36,873 bases of DNA from contig JAUVBB010000008.1 in assembly GCA_030591445.1 (NCBI GenBank), positions 1 through 36,873 of the forward strand, in the 5' to 3' direction. The position numbers and the translations under genes were made by a program. Under the pieces are notes generated by a model. The model had not been told where the DNA came from. It did not search any database and was given only the letters and a program-made list of their open reading frames with translations. The DNA is from Deltaproteobacteria bacterium (GTDB lineage: Bacteria > Myxococcota > B64-G9). Shown here in pieces: positions 8,883-17,214 of the stretch. The first letter of the stretch is position 1; each line of letters starts with the position of its first letter.

Positions 8883-10601
8883 ATGAGACTGGATATGGTT
8901 CGAAAAACAATGATGGTAAGTTTAGTGGCAGCAGCAACAATGATCTTCGCTTGCGGAGAAAGCGGCCAGATGGAAAACAGCCTGGCCAGCCAGGAACAAG
9001 CACTTGAGGGCAGCTGTGAAAAACCAGACCTGCTGATGGTGTTGGACAAGTCCGGCTCCATGGCCTGGACCAACCCCGACGGAACCGTCAACTGGACCGA
9101 AGCCAAATCGGCTATCACCACCATAACCAACCAATATCACACCGATGTCCGCTTCGGCTTCGAGCTGTTTTCTTCGACCGCTTTCATCCCCACCGTGAGG
9201 GGCAATTGCCAAATCGAGACCACTCCGGAAATCATCCAGAATACCCTCAACTATTACAACCCCGGTGGCGGCACCTATATGGTAAGAGCCATGACCACCG
9301 CGCGCACTGAAATCATCCGGGCCATCCAAGTCGATCACGCCAATGGCATCTTTGGCCGCAGCCAGAACATCATGTTTGTCACCGACGGTACCCCCACCGA
9401 CCGCTGCCCGACCACCGAGATGGCCGCCTTGCGTAGCCTGACCATCGACGGTTGGACCTACGATGTCAAAAGCTACATCATCGGCTTCGGCTCTGGCGCC
9501 AACGCCACTTGCCTCAATAACCTGGCCAACGCCGGGGGCACCGAGCGCTGCTCGGTCGCCGGCTGCACCCGCTACTACGTGGCATCTGATAGCGCCAATA
9601 TGACCCTGGCCATGGACGAGATCATCAACATCGCCACCCAAGAAATCTGCAACGGCCTCGACGATGACTGCGACGGTCAAATCGACGAAGGCAATCCGGG
9701 CGGCGGCGCCGACTGCGCCACCGGCCTCTTGGGCGAATGTGCCGCCGGCAGCCTAAACTGCATCGACGGTGCTCTGGAATGTACCCAGTTGGCCCAGCCG
9801 GTCGCCGAAATTTGCGACGGCCTCGACAACGACTGCAACGGTATCGTCGACGAAGGCAACCCCGACGGCGGCAATGTTTGTGTCACCGGCCTGTTCGGCC
9901 TTTGTGGCACCGGCATCGACGCCTGCAGCAACGGCGCCCTGGTCTGCAACCAGACCGTATGGCCCGTTATCGAGATTTGCGACGAGTACGACAACGATTG
10001 TGACGGCGAAATTGATGAAGGCGGCGTTTGCAACCAGCCTCCCGTGGCTCTTTGCCAAGACATCACCCTGAGTGCCGATGCCCAATGTGTGGCTTGCGGC
10101 TCGATCAACAACGCTTCCTACGATCCGGATGACGATCCCATGACCTTTGGCCAAAGCCCGGCTTGCGACTATGCCCTGGGCCAGACCCTGGTCACCATGA
10201 CCGTCGCCGATCCCGAGGGCGAGACCGACGCTTGCGTCGCCACCATCACCGTAATCGATGACACGCCGCCGACCGTGCTTTGCAACGCGCCGGCCACCAT
10301 CACCCCTCCCGACGCGCCGATTTCCTTCGCCGCTTCCGTCGAGGACAATTGTGGCGCCGCAGTCGAAATCATCGCCTTTGATTGCTGGACCTTCACCAAG
10401 AAGGGCAAAAGAATAGACAAGACCGAGTCTTGCGTAGTCAGCTTTGATGGCGACACCCTGACCATCGACGATTCCGGCGGCGTGGGCGACAACATCGGCT
10501 GGACCGTGGTCGGCACCGACGCCAGCGGCAACCGCACCGAGACCGCCTGCCAGATGGAAGTGATCAACCCCAGCTTGGATCTCATCAAGCTCAAGAAATA
10601 A
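8883..10601 (+). CDS. VWA-domain lipoprotein with MopE-type repeats
   Basis: This 572-residue protein has a lipoprotein signal with the acylated Cys at 24. A von Willebrand A domain at about 47-245 has an intact MIDAS motif (DKSGSM), so it should bind a divalent metal and a protein ligand. Three MopE-type motifs follow at about 254-380 (ICNGLDDDCDGQIDEG and relatives); these Asp/Cys repeats are typical of myxobacterial surface proteins and are proposed metal-binding sites. The C-terminal part (about 385-572) looks like HYR/Ig-type beta-sandwich modules. The ATG at 8883 follows a GGGAGA Shine-Dalgarno; an upstream in-frame ATG would bury the signal peptide. It is likely a surface adhesion or scaffold protein. 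It lacks its own MYXO-CTERM, but a tail of that kind is encoded 40 bp downstream in another frame. Confidence 0.87.
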   Translation: MRLDMVRKTMMVSLVAAATMIFACGESGQMENSLASQEQALEGSCEKPDLLMVLDKSGSMAWTNPDGTVNWTEAKSAITTITNQYHTDVRFGFELFSSTAFIPTVRGNCQIETTPEIIQNTLNYYNPGGGTYMVRAMTTARTEIIRAIQVDHANGIFGRSQNIMFVTDGTPTDRCPTTEMAALRSLTIDGWTYDVKSYIIGFGSGANATCLNNLANAGGTERCSVAGCTRYYVASDSANMTLAMDEIINIATQEICNGLDDDCDGQIDEGNPGGGADCATGLLGECAAGSLNCIDGALECTQLAQPVAEICDGLDNDCNGIVDEGNPDGGNVCVTGLFGLCGTGIDACSNGALVCNQTVWPVIEICDEYDNDCDGEIDEGGVCNQPPVALCQDITLSADAQCVACGSINNASYDPDDDPMTFGQSPACDYALGQTLVTMTVADPEGETDACVATITVIDDTPPTVLCNAPATITPPDAPISFAASVEDNCGAAVEIIAFDCWTFTKKGKRIDKTESCVVSFDGDTLTIDDSGGVGDNIGWTVVGTDASGNRTETACQMEVINPSLDLIKLKK

Positions 10602-10641
10602 GACAAACTAGCTTTTCTTCCCCCCGCAGTTCCCCTCGCCC

Positions 10642-10884
10642 ATGTGGAACACCATCACCACCCACGACGGCATGAAGATCGATGCCCACCACACCGAGCC
10701 TGGCGATTGTGGCTGCGGAGAAGCTGAAGGCAGCTGCGACATTGACGGCGGCACTGGCTGCTCCAGCGCGGCCACCGGCACCCGGAGTGATTCTGCTTTC
10801 TGGTTGTTCTTGCTAGCCGGTCTGCTGATTCGGCGAAAACACATCGGCAAAAACAAAACCACCGTGGGTAACAACTTCGCCTGA
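10642..10884 (+). CDS. Short ORF ending in a MYXO-CTERM-like tail (possible fragment)
   Basis: This 80-residue ORF has a Gly/Cys-rich middle (GDCGCGEAEGSC), a CSSAATG segment, a short hydrophobic span (AFWLFLLAGLL) and RRK. That is the layout of the MYXO-CTERM sorting tail of Myxococcota surface proteins. It has no signal peptide, which such proteins need, so it is more likely the remnant of a larger gene than an intact one. Its last 72 bp overlap the end of the convergent ATPase gene. It lies 40 bp after the VWA gene but in a different frame, and restoring one frame does not give an obvious junction because a stop (TAG at 10609) intervenes. Confidence 0.35.
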   Translation: MWNTITTHDGMKIDAHHTEPGDCGCGEAEGSCDIDGGTGCSSAATGTRSDSAFWLFLLAGLLIRRKHIGKNKTTVGNNFA

Positions 10885-11508
10885 TTGGATGGCAATGGGC
10901 TTTCCAAACATGGGCCCGGCGTAGGCGAAGGTGTGAAATTCGCCGCGCTCGCCGCAAGGATCTACTTCGGCGGGCAGGTCGGCCAGAAAGTCGGCATCGA
11001 AAGTGCGCCCCACAAAGGCCGGATCGAGCTGTTTGGGATCGACACAGGTAACATGGGCGCGCAGACCGGCGGTTACCATTTCCTGGGCCAGTTGAGCAGT
11101 AGGACGACCCCACAAGGGAAAGATCGCTTCGATCCCGGTACCGGCAAGCCGCTCTTCGCGATAACGGCGAATGTCCTCTAAAAACAAATCCCCGAAGGCC
11201 ATCCGGGTGATGCCGGCGGCGGCGGCGCGCTCCATAGCCTCGTTCATGACCCGGTCGTAGTCCTCATGGCTGCAGGGGTCGGGTAGATTCACTTTGATCA
11301 AATCAAGACCGGCCGCGGCAGCCTGGGTTTCGAGCAAAGTTTCGCGCACGGCATGCATCGACACCCTGGCCACGGTTTGATTCAAGCTGGTCAGCAAGGC
11401 CACTACTTCGATTTCCGGTTGCCGGCGCAGCTCATGCAGAGCCCAGCTGCTGTCCTTGCCGCTGCTCCAGGCCAGAATGGTTTTTTCTTTGGCGTGATTA
11501 TTTTCCAT
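10813..11508 (-). CDS. Diphthine-ammonia ligase-type ATP-binding protein (ATP_bind_4)
   Basis: This 231-residue cytoplasmic enzyme is of the adenine-nucleotide alpha-hydrolase superfamily. The PP-loop LAWSSGKDSSWAL lies near the N terminus, followed by the family features GDLFLEDIRRYRE and GEFHTFAYAGPMF. The eukaryotic and archaeal members (Dph6) amidate diphthine on EF2; bacteria lack diphthamide, so the bacterial substrate is unknown. The ATG at 11508 overlaps the last 11 bases of the upstream kinase gene, and GGGG lies just before it, indicating translational coupling. An in-frame start at 11526 is possible but lies deeper in the kinase gene. The product may act on the kinase pathway, but only gene order suggests this. 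Confidence 0.82.
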   Translation of the reverse strand: MENNHAKEKTILAWSSGKDSSWALHELRRQPEIEVVALLTSLNQTVARVSMHAVRETLLETQAAAAGLDLIKVNLPDPCSHEDYDRVMNEAMERAAAAGITRMAFGDLFLEDIRRYREERLAGTGIEAIFPLWGRPTAQLAQEMVTAGLRAHVTCVDPKQLDPAFVGRTFDADFLADLPAEVDPCGERGEFHTFAYAGPMFGKPIAIQSGEVVTHGGFVFADVFSPNQQTG

Positions 11509-14356
11509 GTTTCCCCAACCAGGCATTAACCTTGGCTAGGGTTTCTACGCGATCTTCACCGGCCTGGGCAAATGTTTTTCGGGCTTGGCCGGCCAAAGTC
11601 AGAGCCCGCTTCTTATTCCCGCCCTTGGCCAAAAGCGCTTGGGCCAGCAAAAATCGAGTATCGGCCAGATCATTGGGGTCGCCCGGCCCGGTCGCGCGCA
11701 GGTCGAGCGCGCGTTCGAGCATTTCGACCGCGGGACCCGCCTGGTTTCGGGCCAAGTGGGCGCCGCCAATACAGTTGAGATTGAAGCCCACAATCGGATG
11801 CCGCGGTCCCAGCGCGGCGGTAGCAATTTCCAGTGCCTGTCGGCACTGTTTTAGGGCGCGACCTGGTTTGCCCTCGGCAATCGAAAGCTCACCCATGTTG
11901 TTGAGCACCAGAGCGATGCGCGGATGACGGGGCCCGTAAATGCGCTGGGCAATTTCCAACGCCCGCCGGTAATGTTCGTTGGCCTCCTGGTACTGGCTCA
12001 ACTCCAACTCCACGCTAGCCAAATTGGACAAAACCATGGCCACCCGGGAATGATTTGGTCCCAGCGCCTTTTCGACGATGGCCAAGGCCTTGATATAGAG
12101 GGTATGGGCTTGGGCGAACTTCCCCTGCCGAAGCAAGACCGCGCACAAATTACTCATGGCATGGGCCACGCTCGGATGGCCAGGACCCAAAACCCGGCTA
12201 CGAATGTTCACCGCCCGTTGAAAGGCTTGCTGAGCTTGCTGGTAATGTCCTTGCTCAACCAAAGTAGTAGCCAAGTTGTTGAGCCCCGCGGCCACATCCA
12301 GATGCTCGGGGCCATGCAGGCGCTCGGTCTCGGCCAAGGCCCGCTCGATCATGCTTTGGGCTTCGCCATACTTGCCCTGGTCGGTTAAAATAATGGCAAT
12401 CTGGTTGTCGGCAGCCACGGCCAATCCCGGCTGCCGGCCGCAGCGCTTGATCAACACCCGGGCCATGCGCCCAATGGCCAGCGCCTCGGCATAGCGCGCT
12501 TGCTGATGCCCGATCACATTAAGTAGTTGCAGGCTGGCCAACACCAGTCTCTCGTCATCTTTGGCCTCGGCTGCCGCCGTGGCGGCCATTTCAAAGGTCT
12601 TTTCGGCCTCTTTGGCCTCTCCCGCGCTCGAGAGCAGCGAGCCTTGCAAATAAAAAGTTTCGGCATGCAAAGGCGCGTAGTTCAGCTGGGCACATTGCCC
12701 CACCACCTCGCCTACCATTTTGAGTCCTTCGGCATACTTGGCCGCCCGCAGGCGGGCAGAGACTTCTTGCAAGCGGTCCCGCAACTGCTTGACCCTGCGC
12801 GCAACTGCCGGATCGTCAGGAGGAGCCACCGCGGTAGTCAAGGCCTGGGCATCGGCACATCGGTCTAGACTCGAAAGCCCCACCACCATCGGCACCGCTT
12901 TTTCCAAAACCTCCGCGTCCGAGTGATGGGCGAAGAACTGGGTCATGGCCCGAATTTCGCTTAATTTTCTATCCAGGCATTGCATGCGCAAGTCCATCAA
13001 CTGATCGGATTGCTCGCCGCGCAGGCGGGTGGCCTCGCAGGCCTGGGTGCGCATGCTCACCCAGGCCTGAGCGCGAGCATCGAGGTGTTTTTCCACTCGA
13101 CGAAAAGTATCGTTGGCAAAAGACAGCTTGGTTTCGGCAAATGCCGATTGGACCGTTTTTTTGGTCGCGGGATCCCAAACGCCCGCCAGTCGGTCCCGCG
13201 CACCTTTACACAATTGCTGCTGCGCCGAACGCCAGACGGCCGTGACCGCGACACTGCCTGCCACCAGGGTCAACACCGCCGCTATCAGAATTACGCGCCG
13301 CCATTTGGCTCGCGGGTCATGGGCGAGCTCTTGCAACAACATTTCCAGGGAGGGATAACGTTCTTGCCGGCTGACCGCCATGGCGCGCATGGCAATGCGT
13401 CTGAGCCAGGCGGCCACTTTCACTCCGGCCGGGGCCGAATCGACTTTGCCGGTGGTCACCTTGCGCTTGATCTCTTTATAAGTACGCCCGGAGAAAGCCT
13501 GTTTACCGTAAAGGGCAAAGTACAAAGTAGCGCCAAAAGCAAATTGGTCGGATTTTTCGTCAAAGGCCTGGCCCAGGCATTGCTCCGGCGCCATATATCC
13601 GGGGGTGCCCACCACGGCGCCGGCCATGGTCAATGATGCCCGCAACCTTTGCGAGCCGCTGCTCAGCAAAAAGTCTACCGCCGCCTCTCCACTGAGTCCG
13701 GAGTCCGACAAATCGCCAGACATTTCGCCAGCGTCGTTCTCACTTGAAGCCGGCCGCGCCAAACCAAAATCCAAAACCCGCACCCGGCCGTCGTCACCCA
13801 CGATGATGTTGTCCGGTTTGAAATCGCGATGAATCAAGCCCGCTTGGTGGGCCGCCACCATGCCCCGGCCGGCGGCAATCATCACCGAGACGATTTGGGT
13901 CTGGCTGGGCTTTGTTTCTTTCAGCCAGCGGGTCAAAGTCTGACCCTCAACCAACTCCATGGCCACGAAAACTTGCTCGCCCAGGGTGCCAACATCATAG
14001 GCCGAAACCACGTTGGGATGCGAAAGCTGAGCCAGAGCCTGAGCCTCGCGCAAGAGCCGGTCGCGCGCAAGGATGGCCTGGCTCTCATCATCGCCATCCT
14101 GACTTGCGTGCAAGAGTTTCAGCGCAATTTGCCGATCCAGCTCCGGGTCATAAGCCTTGTAGACCACCCCCATGCCCCCGCGACCCAGTTGATCGAGAAT
14201 CACATAGCGGCCGGCATTATCGCCACGGGCCAGAAGCGGCTGGGCAGACTCCGTCCCCTCACCCCCGTCTCCCTCCATGCAGGTGTCGGCCCCGGAGAAA
14301 CCCTGTTCGTCCAAGGTTCGGGGGTTGTCATCATTCCCGTCGAAATCCGCGGACAT
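11498..14356 (-). CDS. Transmembrane Ser/Thr protein kinase with C-terminal TPRs
   Basis: This 952-residue protein has a PknB-type kinase domain at about 51-340: glycine loop LGRGGMG at 57-63, catalytic Lys80, HRDFKPDN near 175, and DFGLA. An acidic insertion of about 35 residues lies between DFGLA and the GTPGYMAPEQ activation segment. One transmembrane helix at about 353-375 is followed by a long external or periplasmic part made of tetratricopeptide repeats of the kinesin-light-chain type (LGPNHPxVAxxLxNLA pattern, about 600-940). This architecture is common in Myxococcota. It is the first gene of a two-gene minus-strand operon with the overlapping ATPase gene. The ligand and targets are unknown. 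Confidence 0.93.
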   Translation of the reverse strand: MSADFDGNDDNPRTLDEQGFSGADTCMEGDGGEGTESAQPLLARGDNAGRYVILDQLGRGGMGVVYKAYDPELDRQIALKLLHASQDGDDESQAILARDRLLREAQALAQLSHPNVVSAYDVGTLGEQVFVAMELVEGQTLTRWLKETKPSQTQIVSVMIAAGRGMVAAHQAGLIHRDFKPDNIIVGDDGRVRVLDFGLARPASSENDAGEMSGDLSDSGLSGEAAVDFLLSSGSQRLRASLTMAGAVVGTPGYMAPEQCLGQAFDEKSDQFAFGATLYFALYGKQAFSGRTYKEIKRKVTTGKVDSAPAGVKVAAWLRRIAMRAMAVSRQERYPSLEMLLQELAHDPRAKWRRVILIAAVLTLVAGSVAVTAVWRSAQQQLCKGARDRLAGVWDPATKKTVQSAFAETKLSFANDTFRRVEKHLDARAQAWVSMRTQACEATRLRGEQSDQLMDLRMQCLDRKLSEIRAMTQFFAHHSDAEVLEKAVPMVVGLSSLDRCADAQALTTAVAPPDDPAVARRVKQLRDRLQEVSARLRAAKYAEGLKMVGEVVGQCAQLNYAPLHAETFYLQGSLLSSAGEAKEAEKTFEMAATAAAEAKDDERLVLASLQLLNVIGHQQARYAEALAIGRMARVLIKRCGRQPGLAVAADNQIAIILTDQGKYGEAQSMIERALAETERLHGPEHLDVAAGLNNLATTLVEQGHYQQAQQAFQRAVNIRSRVLGPGHPSVAHAMSNLCAVLLRQGKFAQAHTLYIKALAIVEKALGPNHSRVAMVLSNLASVELELSQYQEANEHYRRALEIAQRIYGPRHPRIALVLNNMGELSIAEGKPGRALKQCRQALEIATAALGPRHPIVGFNLNCIGGAHLARNQAGPAVEMLERALDLRATGPGDPNDLADTRFLLAQALLAKGGNKKRALTLAGQARKTFAQAGEDRVETLAKVNAWLGKHGK

Positions 14357-14484
14357 ACACCGCCCCTATGCAATCGCTTGGCTAATGCTTCTTTCTTTCA
14401 ATTGTTCCCGGCTCCCCTTTTTATGTCAAGGTTATGACCCGCAGCCATTTTCTTCCCTTCGCCATCCTGATACACTGCGGGGTT

Positions 14485-15318
14485 ATGAATCTCCTGCCCG
14501 TTTTAGCAATTGGAGGCCTGATCATCGTCCTGCTGGCCTTGGCCTGGTTGGGTTTCGTCCGCCGACCTTGGCGAGGGGCGCGGACCCGGTATCCGGTGGT
14601 CTTGGTCCATGGGGTATTGGGATTCAAGGAGATTGGCACCGGCAAGCTGCGCCGTGACTATTTTCGCGGTGTTCCCGAACGATTGGACGAACTAGGCATC
14701 CCCTATTATTGCCCGGTATTGCCACCCACCAGTTCCGTCGCCCGCCGGGCGGAGGTCTTGGCCGAATACCTTTGCCAATTGCCCCCGGGCAAGGTCAATC
14801 TCATTGCCCACTCCATGGGCGGACTTGATGCCCGCTACGCCATCGATCGCCTGCGTTGCCGGCACAAAGTCGCCTCCTTGGTGACCGTGGGCACGCCTCA
14901 CTGGGGTACCCGCATTGCCGACCTGGGCGCAAACGCCCTGGGCGACAGAAAACTGCTCAACCGGGTGCTCGATCTGGTCGGCGTTGGTCTGGAGGCATTG
15001 GCCGATTTGACCACCGATCGCATGGAAGACTTCAACCGCAATATTACTAAACCGAAAGGAGTATTCTGTGCCAGCGTGCTGGCCTCGGTCACAGATGAAA
15101 AGGCCAAGATTCACCCATTATTGGTCTGGAGCCGCTCCTATATCGAGCGCAGCCAGGGCCCCAACGATGGTTTGGTACCAGAAGACTCCCAGCGCTTCGG
15201 CCGGGTTTTGTTTGCGATCGAAGCCGATCACTGGGCGGAGATTGGCTGGTCGCAGGCCTACGATGCCCCGGGCCTGTATGAACGCATTTTGCGCGAGTTA
15301 CGCCGGAGAGGAAAATAA
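14485..15318 (+). CDS. Alpha/beta-hydrolase, triacylglycerol-lipase type
   Basis: This 277-residue protein has an N-terminal membrane anchor or signal (about 2-25). The fold motifs are those of secreted bacterial lipases: VVLVHGVLGF at 38-47 (oxyanion region), nucleophile Ser110 in AHSMGG, TPHWGT at 137-142, the likely acid Asp228 in NDGLVP and the likely general base His249 in EADHWAEIG. It should hydrolyse acyl esters, with substrate unknown. A further in-frame ATG at 14434 would add 17 residues; the ATG at 14485 places the hydrophobic segment at the N terminus and is preferred. The HAD gene starts on the base after its stop codon, so the two are one operon. Confidence 0.85.
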   Translation: MNLLPVLAIGGLIIVLLALAWLGFVRRPWRGARTRYPVVLVHGVLGFKEIGTGKLRRDYFRGVPERLDELGIPYYCPVLPPTSSVARRAEVLAEYLCQLPPGKVNLIAHSMGGLDARYAIDRLRCRHKVASLVTVGTPHWGTRIADLGANALGDRKLLNRVLDLVGVGLEALADLTTDRMEDFNRNITKPKGVFCASVLASVTDEKAKIHPLLVWSRSYIERSQGPNDGLVPEDSQRFGRVLFAIEADHWAEIGWSQAYDAPGLYERILRELRRRGK

Positions 15319-15975
15319 ATGGTCGAAGCGGTTATCTTTGACATGGACGGCTTACTGATCGACTCGGAGATCTTCTGGACCCAGGCTGAAATTGAGATTT
15401 TTGGCCAAGTGGATATCGCCCTGGATGTCGAGCAATGCCGGCAAACGGTGGGCATGGGACTCGAAGAAGTGGTCAGCTACCGCTACCGACAAAAACCTTG
15501 GGACCAGCCCAGTCAAGAAGATGTCATCAATGCCATTCATCGGCGGGTGGTCGAGCTGGTCGCCGAACGCGGCCAGGCCCTGCCCGGCGCGCTTTCGGCC
15601 GTTGCCTTCGCCCGCCAACAAGGTGTCCGCCTGGGCCTGGCCACCGCTTCCGATCAGTCGCTTATTGATGTCACCCTCGACCGCCTGGCGCTTTGCAATG
15701 CCTTCGATCACATTCAATCAGCTTCCGGCTTGGCCCTGGGCAAACCACACCCAGAGGTCTACCTGCTGTGCGCGAAACAACTGGGTGTCTCGGCCCAACG
15801 CTGCGTGGCAATAGAAGACTCTCTGCCCGGCCTGATCGCGGCCAAGGCGGCCCGCATGAAGGCCATCGCCGTACCCGACCCCGTCCTGGCCGCGAATCCT
15901 GGCTTTGGTCTGGCCGATGTCTGTTTAGAGTCCCTAGAACAATTCGATGAGACAGTCTGGCAAAAACTTACTTGA
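15319..15975 (+). CDS. hxpB: HAD-superfamily sugar-phosphate phosphatase, HxpB-like
   Basis: This 218-residue protein is a HAD subfamily IA hydrolase. Motif I is FDMDGLLIDSE with the nucleophile Asp8 and Asp10; motif II is LATASD; motif III Lys is in GKPHPEVY; motif IV is IEDSLPG. The overall sequence resembles E. coli HxpB (YniC), a hexitol/2-deoxyglucose-6-phosphate phosphatase, including the KAARMKAIAVP stretch. The length matches the family. The start directly abuts the lipase stop codon and is preceded by GGAGAGGA inside the lipase gene, so translation is coupled. The exact substrate cannot be fixed from sequence, as this family is promiscuous. Confidence 0.85.
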   Translation: MVEAVIFDMDGLLIDSEIFWTQAEIEIFGQVDIALDVEQCRQTVGMGLEEVVSYRYRQKPWDQPSQEDVINAIHRRVVELVAERGQALPGALSAVAFARQQGVRLGLATASDQSLIDVTLDRLALCNAFDHIQSASGLALGKPHPEVYLLCAKQLGVSAQRCVAIEDSLPGLIAAKAARMKAIAVPDPVLAANPGFGLADVCLESLEQFDETVWQKLT

Positions 15976-16017
15976 TGGCTTGCAATGTGTCGGCTTAAAC
16001 AAAACAATTTCATCCTC

Positions 16018-16214
16018 GAAATGTTTAGAGACTGTCGATAAATGGAAATACAGAAGAAAAGAAGAAAAGAAGAAGTCATCCCCGAGTCGTTTCTGTCGGG
16101 GACCCAGCCTTAGATTTTTTGCCCTAGAATCAACCCCTGGGTCCCCGACAGAAACGACTCGGGGATGACGATTTTAGTTTGAATGTCTAAAAATCGACAG
16201 TCTCGAAACATTTC
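16018..16214. repeat. Nested inverted-repeat element (MITE/REP-like)
   Basis: Outer arms 16018-16039 and 16193-16214 are 22-nt inverted repeats with one mismatch (GAAATGTTT.GAGACTGTCGAT). Inside lie perfect 33-nt arms (16075-16107 and 16137-16169). The element fills the gap between the convergent hxpB and dfsP genes and could fold as a long cruciform or terminate both transcripts. No ORF or transposase is present. Confidence 0.75.
16075..16169. repeat. REP-like unit: perfect 33-bp inverted repeat
   Basis: The left arm runs from GTCATCCCCGAG to CGGGGACCCAG and the right arm is its exact reverse complement, with a 29-nt spacer. The left arm matches the single unit at 20364-20404 at 30 of 33 positions, so this is a dispersed repeat family in the genome. 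Confidence 0.8.
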
Positions 16215-16258
16215 AGAGACGACTATTTATGGATAACTGAACTTCTGATGAGGTCTTC

Positions 16259-16873
16259 TTACTTGAGACCCTTTTGAAATGCTGCCGCGTGAACTTTGCC
16301 GGCGAAGTGAATGGGGCTTTGGCCCCAGATGGGATCCCAGGCCGAGGGATCGGCCTTGCAGAAGATCTGGCATTCTAAGCCATAGCGAATCATGGCCTCT
16401 TTTGGCTCCATGCCCAGAATTTTTTGGGCGGCAAGCCAGCTAGCGCCGCAAGGAGCAGCACGCTCTACCGCCACCCCTGCCACCCGGCCATCGTTCACTT
16501 GCACCGAAAGCTCCGGGGCGCCGAATTGTTCACCGTAAGCGCCGAGGCAGACCTGCCTCGCCAAGCCGCATCAGGTGGGCGGGCACATCAAGCCTTCGAT
16601 CTGCAAGCGGCGCCCAGAGGCCACCACCGGAATGCCCAAATCGCGACATCGCAGAGCCAGGGCCTGGGTGATATCCGGGTGGCGCAAGAAGTCCAGCACC
16701 AAGTCGGCGTCTAGCCGATCTGGTAGATAGTCCTCGGCCTCGTCGACAACTTCCGGCAAGCAAGCCTCGATAGACACCACCCGTTCTATGCGCAGATCCC
16801 GGCCCCGCTCCCGGATGCCCAGGATCTTGGCATCGGCGCTACCGCCTTGTTCGAAAACAACGATTCGTTGCAA
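16259..16873 (-). CDS. dfsP: DUF166 family selenoprotein DfsP
   Basis: The gene encodes 204 residues with selenocysteine predicted at position 101. Two adjacent ORFs in one frame are separated only by TGA (16571-16573). The first ends in ASGRRLQIEGLMCPPT; the second begins CGLARQVCLGAYGEQFG. Together they give a full DUF166 protein with CPPT-U-C, a Cys/Sec redox-like motif (C97, U101, C102). The C-terminal half (GAYGEQFGAPEL, APCGASW, GLECQIFC) is typical of DUF166, which is known to include selenocysteine members. A canonical SECIS hairpin follows the TGA. The start is TTG with AGGAGG 11 nt upstream; an in-frame stop lies just before it. The biochemical role is unknown. Confidence 0.88.
16543..16560 (-). 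promoter_or_regulatory. Bacterial SECIS element of dfsP
   Basis: On the coding strand, 10 nt after the TGA, CGAGGCA and TGCCTCG form a perfect 7-bp stem closed by GGTC. The apex GCAGGTCTGC is the same as I recall for the apical part of the E. coli fdhF SECIS that SelB binds, at a similar distance from the UGA (17 nt from stop codon to loop). Confidence 0.85.
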
Positions 16874-16910
16874 GCGGGCTTAGACCTCCTTCAGGCCGGC
16901 GTCTAAAATC

Positions 16911-17084
16911 TCAAGTGCAGTGGTCCCAGTCCCGACCCAGTTGGGCCAGTTCTTTCTTGGTAGGCATACCCTTTTTGCGTCCCGCGATGGATCTGGCCCG
17001 GCTCGATCTCCCGGCCGAGCGTTCCTTTTTGGCGATGGGAACGCAGTCTAGTTTCTCTTCTTTTACGTCCTTTACTTCTTCCAT
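16911..17084 (-). CDS. Possible small basic protein upstream of dfsP
   Basis: A 57-residue ORF on the same strand and 37 bp upstream of dfsP. It is rich in Lys/Arg (ARSIAGRKKGMPTKKEL) and ends in DWDHCT. I recognise no family. The chosen ATG has only a weak ribosome-binding site (GAGGAG about 13 nt upstream). A longer ORF in another frame (16903-17190) overlaps it, so the coding frame is uncertain, and the stretch may be non-coding leader of dfsP. Confidence 0.3.
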   Translation of the reverse strand: MEEVKDVKEEKLDCVPIAKKERSAGRSSRARSIAGRKKGMPTKKELAQLGRDWDHCT

Positions 17085-17214
17085 TCCTGCTCTCACTTCT
17101 CCTCCCTCGTGTATTCCCCCACCCCTTCCTCCTGCCAGCTCTCCAAGTATAACGCACAATGGTGGGAAAAAGTTCCTCCTGCGCAAGCAAATGAACGATT
17201 ATTTTTGCCTAAGC

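Noticed and set aside
15976-16258. A CRISPR-like or insertion-sequence origin for the repeats
   Set aside because: There are no regular spacers, no transposase ORF and no clear target-site duplication; only nested inverted repeats.
16911-16913. TGA at the end of the 57-residue ORF as a third selenocysteine codon
   Set aside because: The frame after it reads into the dfsP leader and an alternative frame of dfsP with no homology, and no GGTC-loop hairpin follows.
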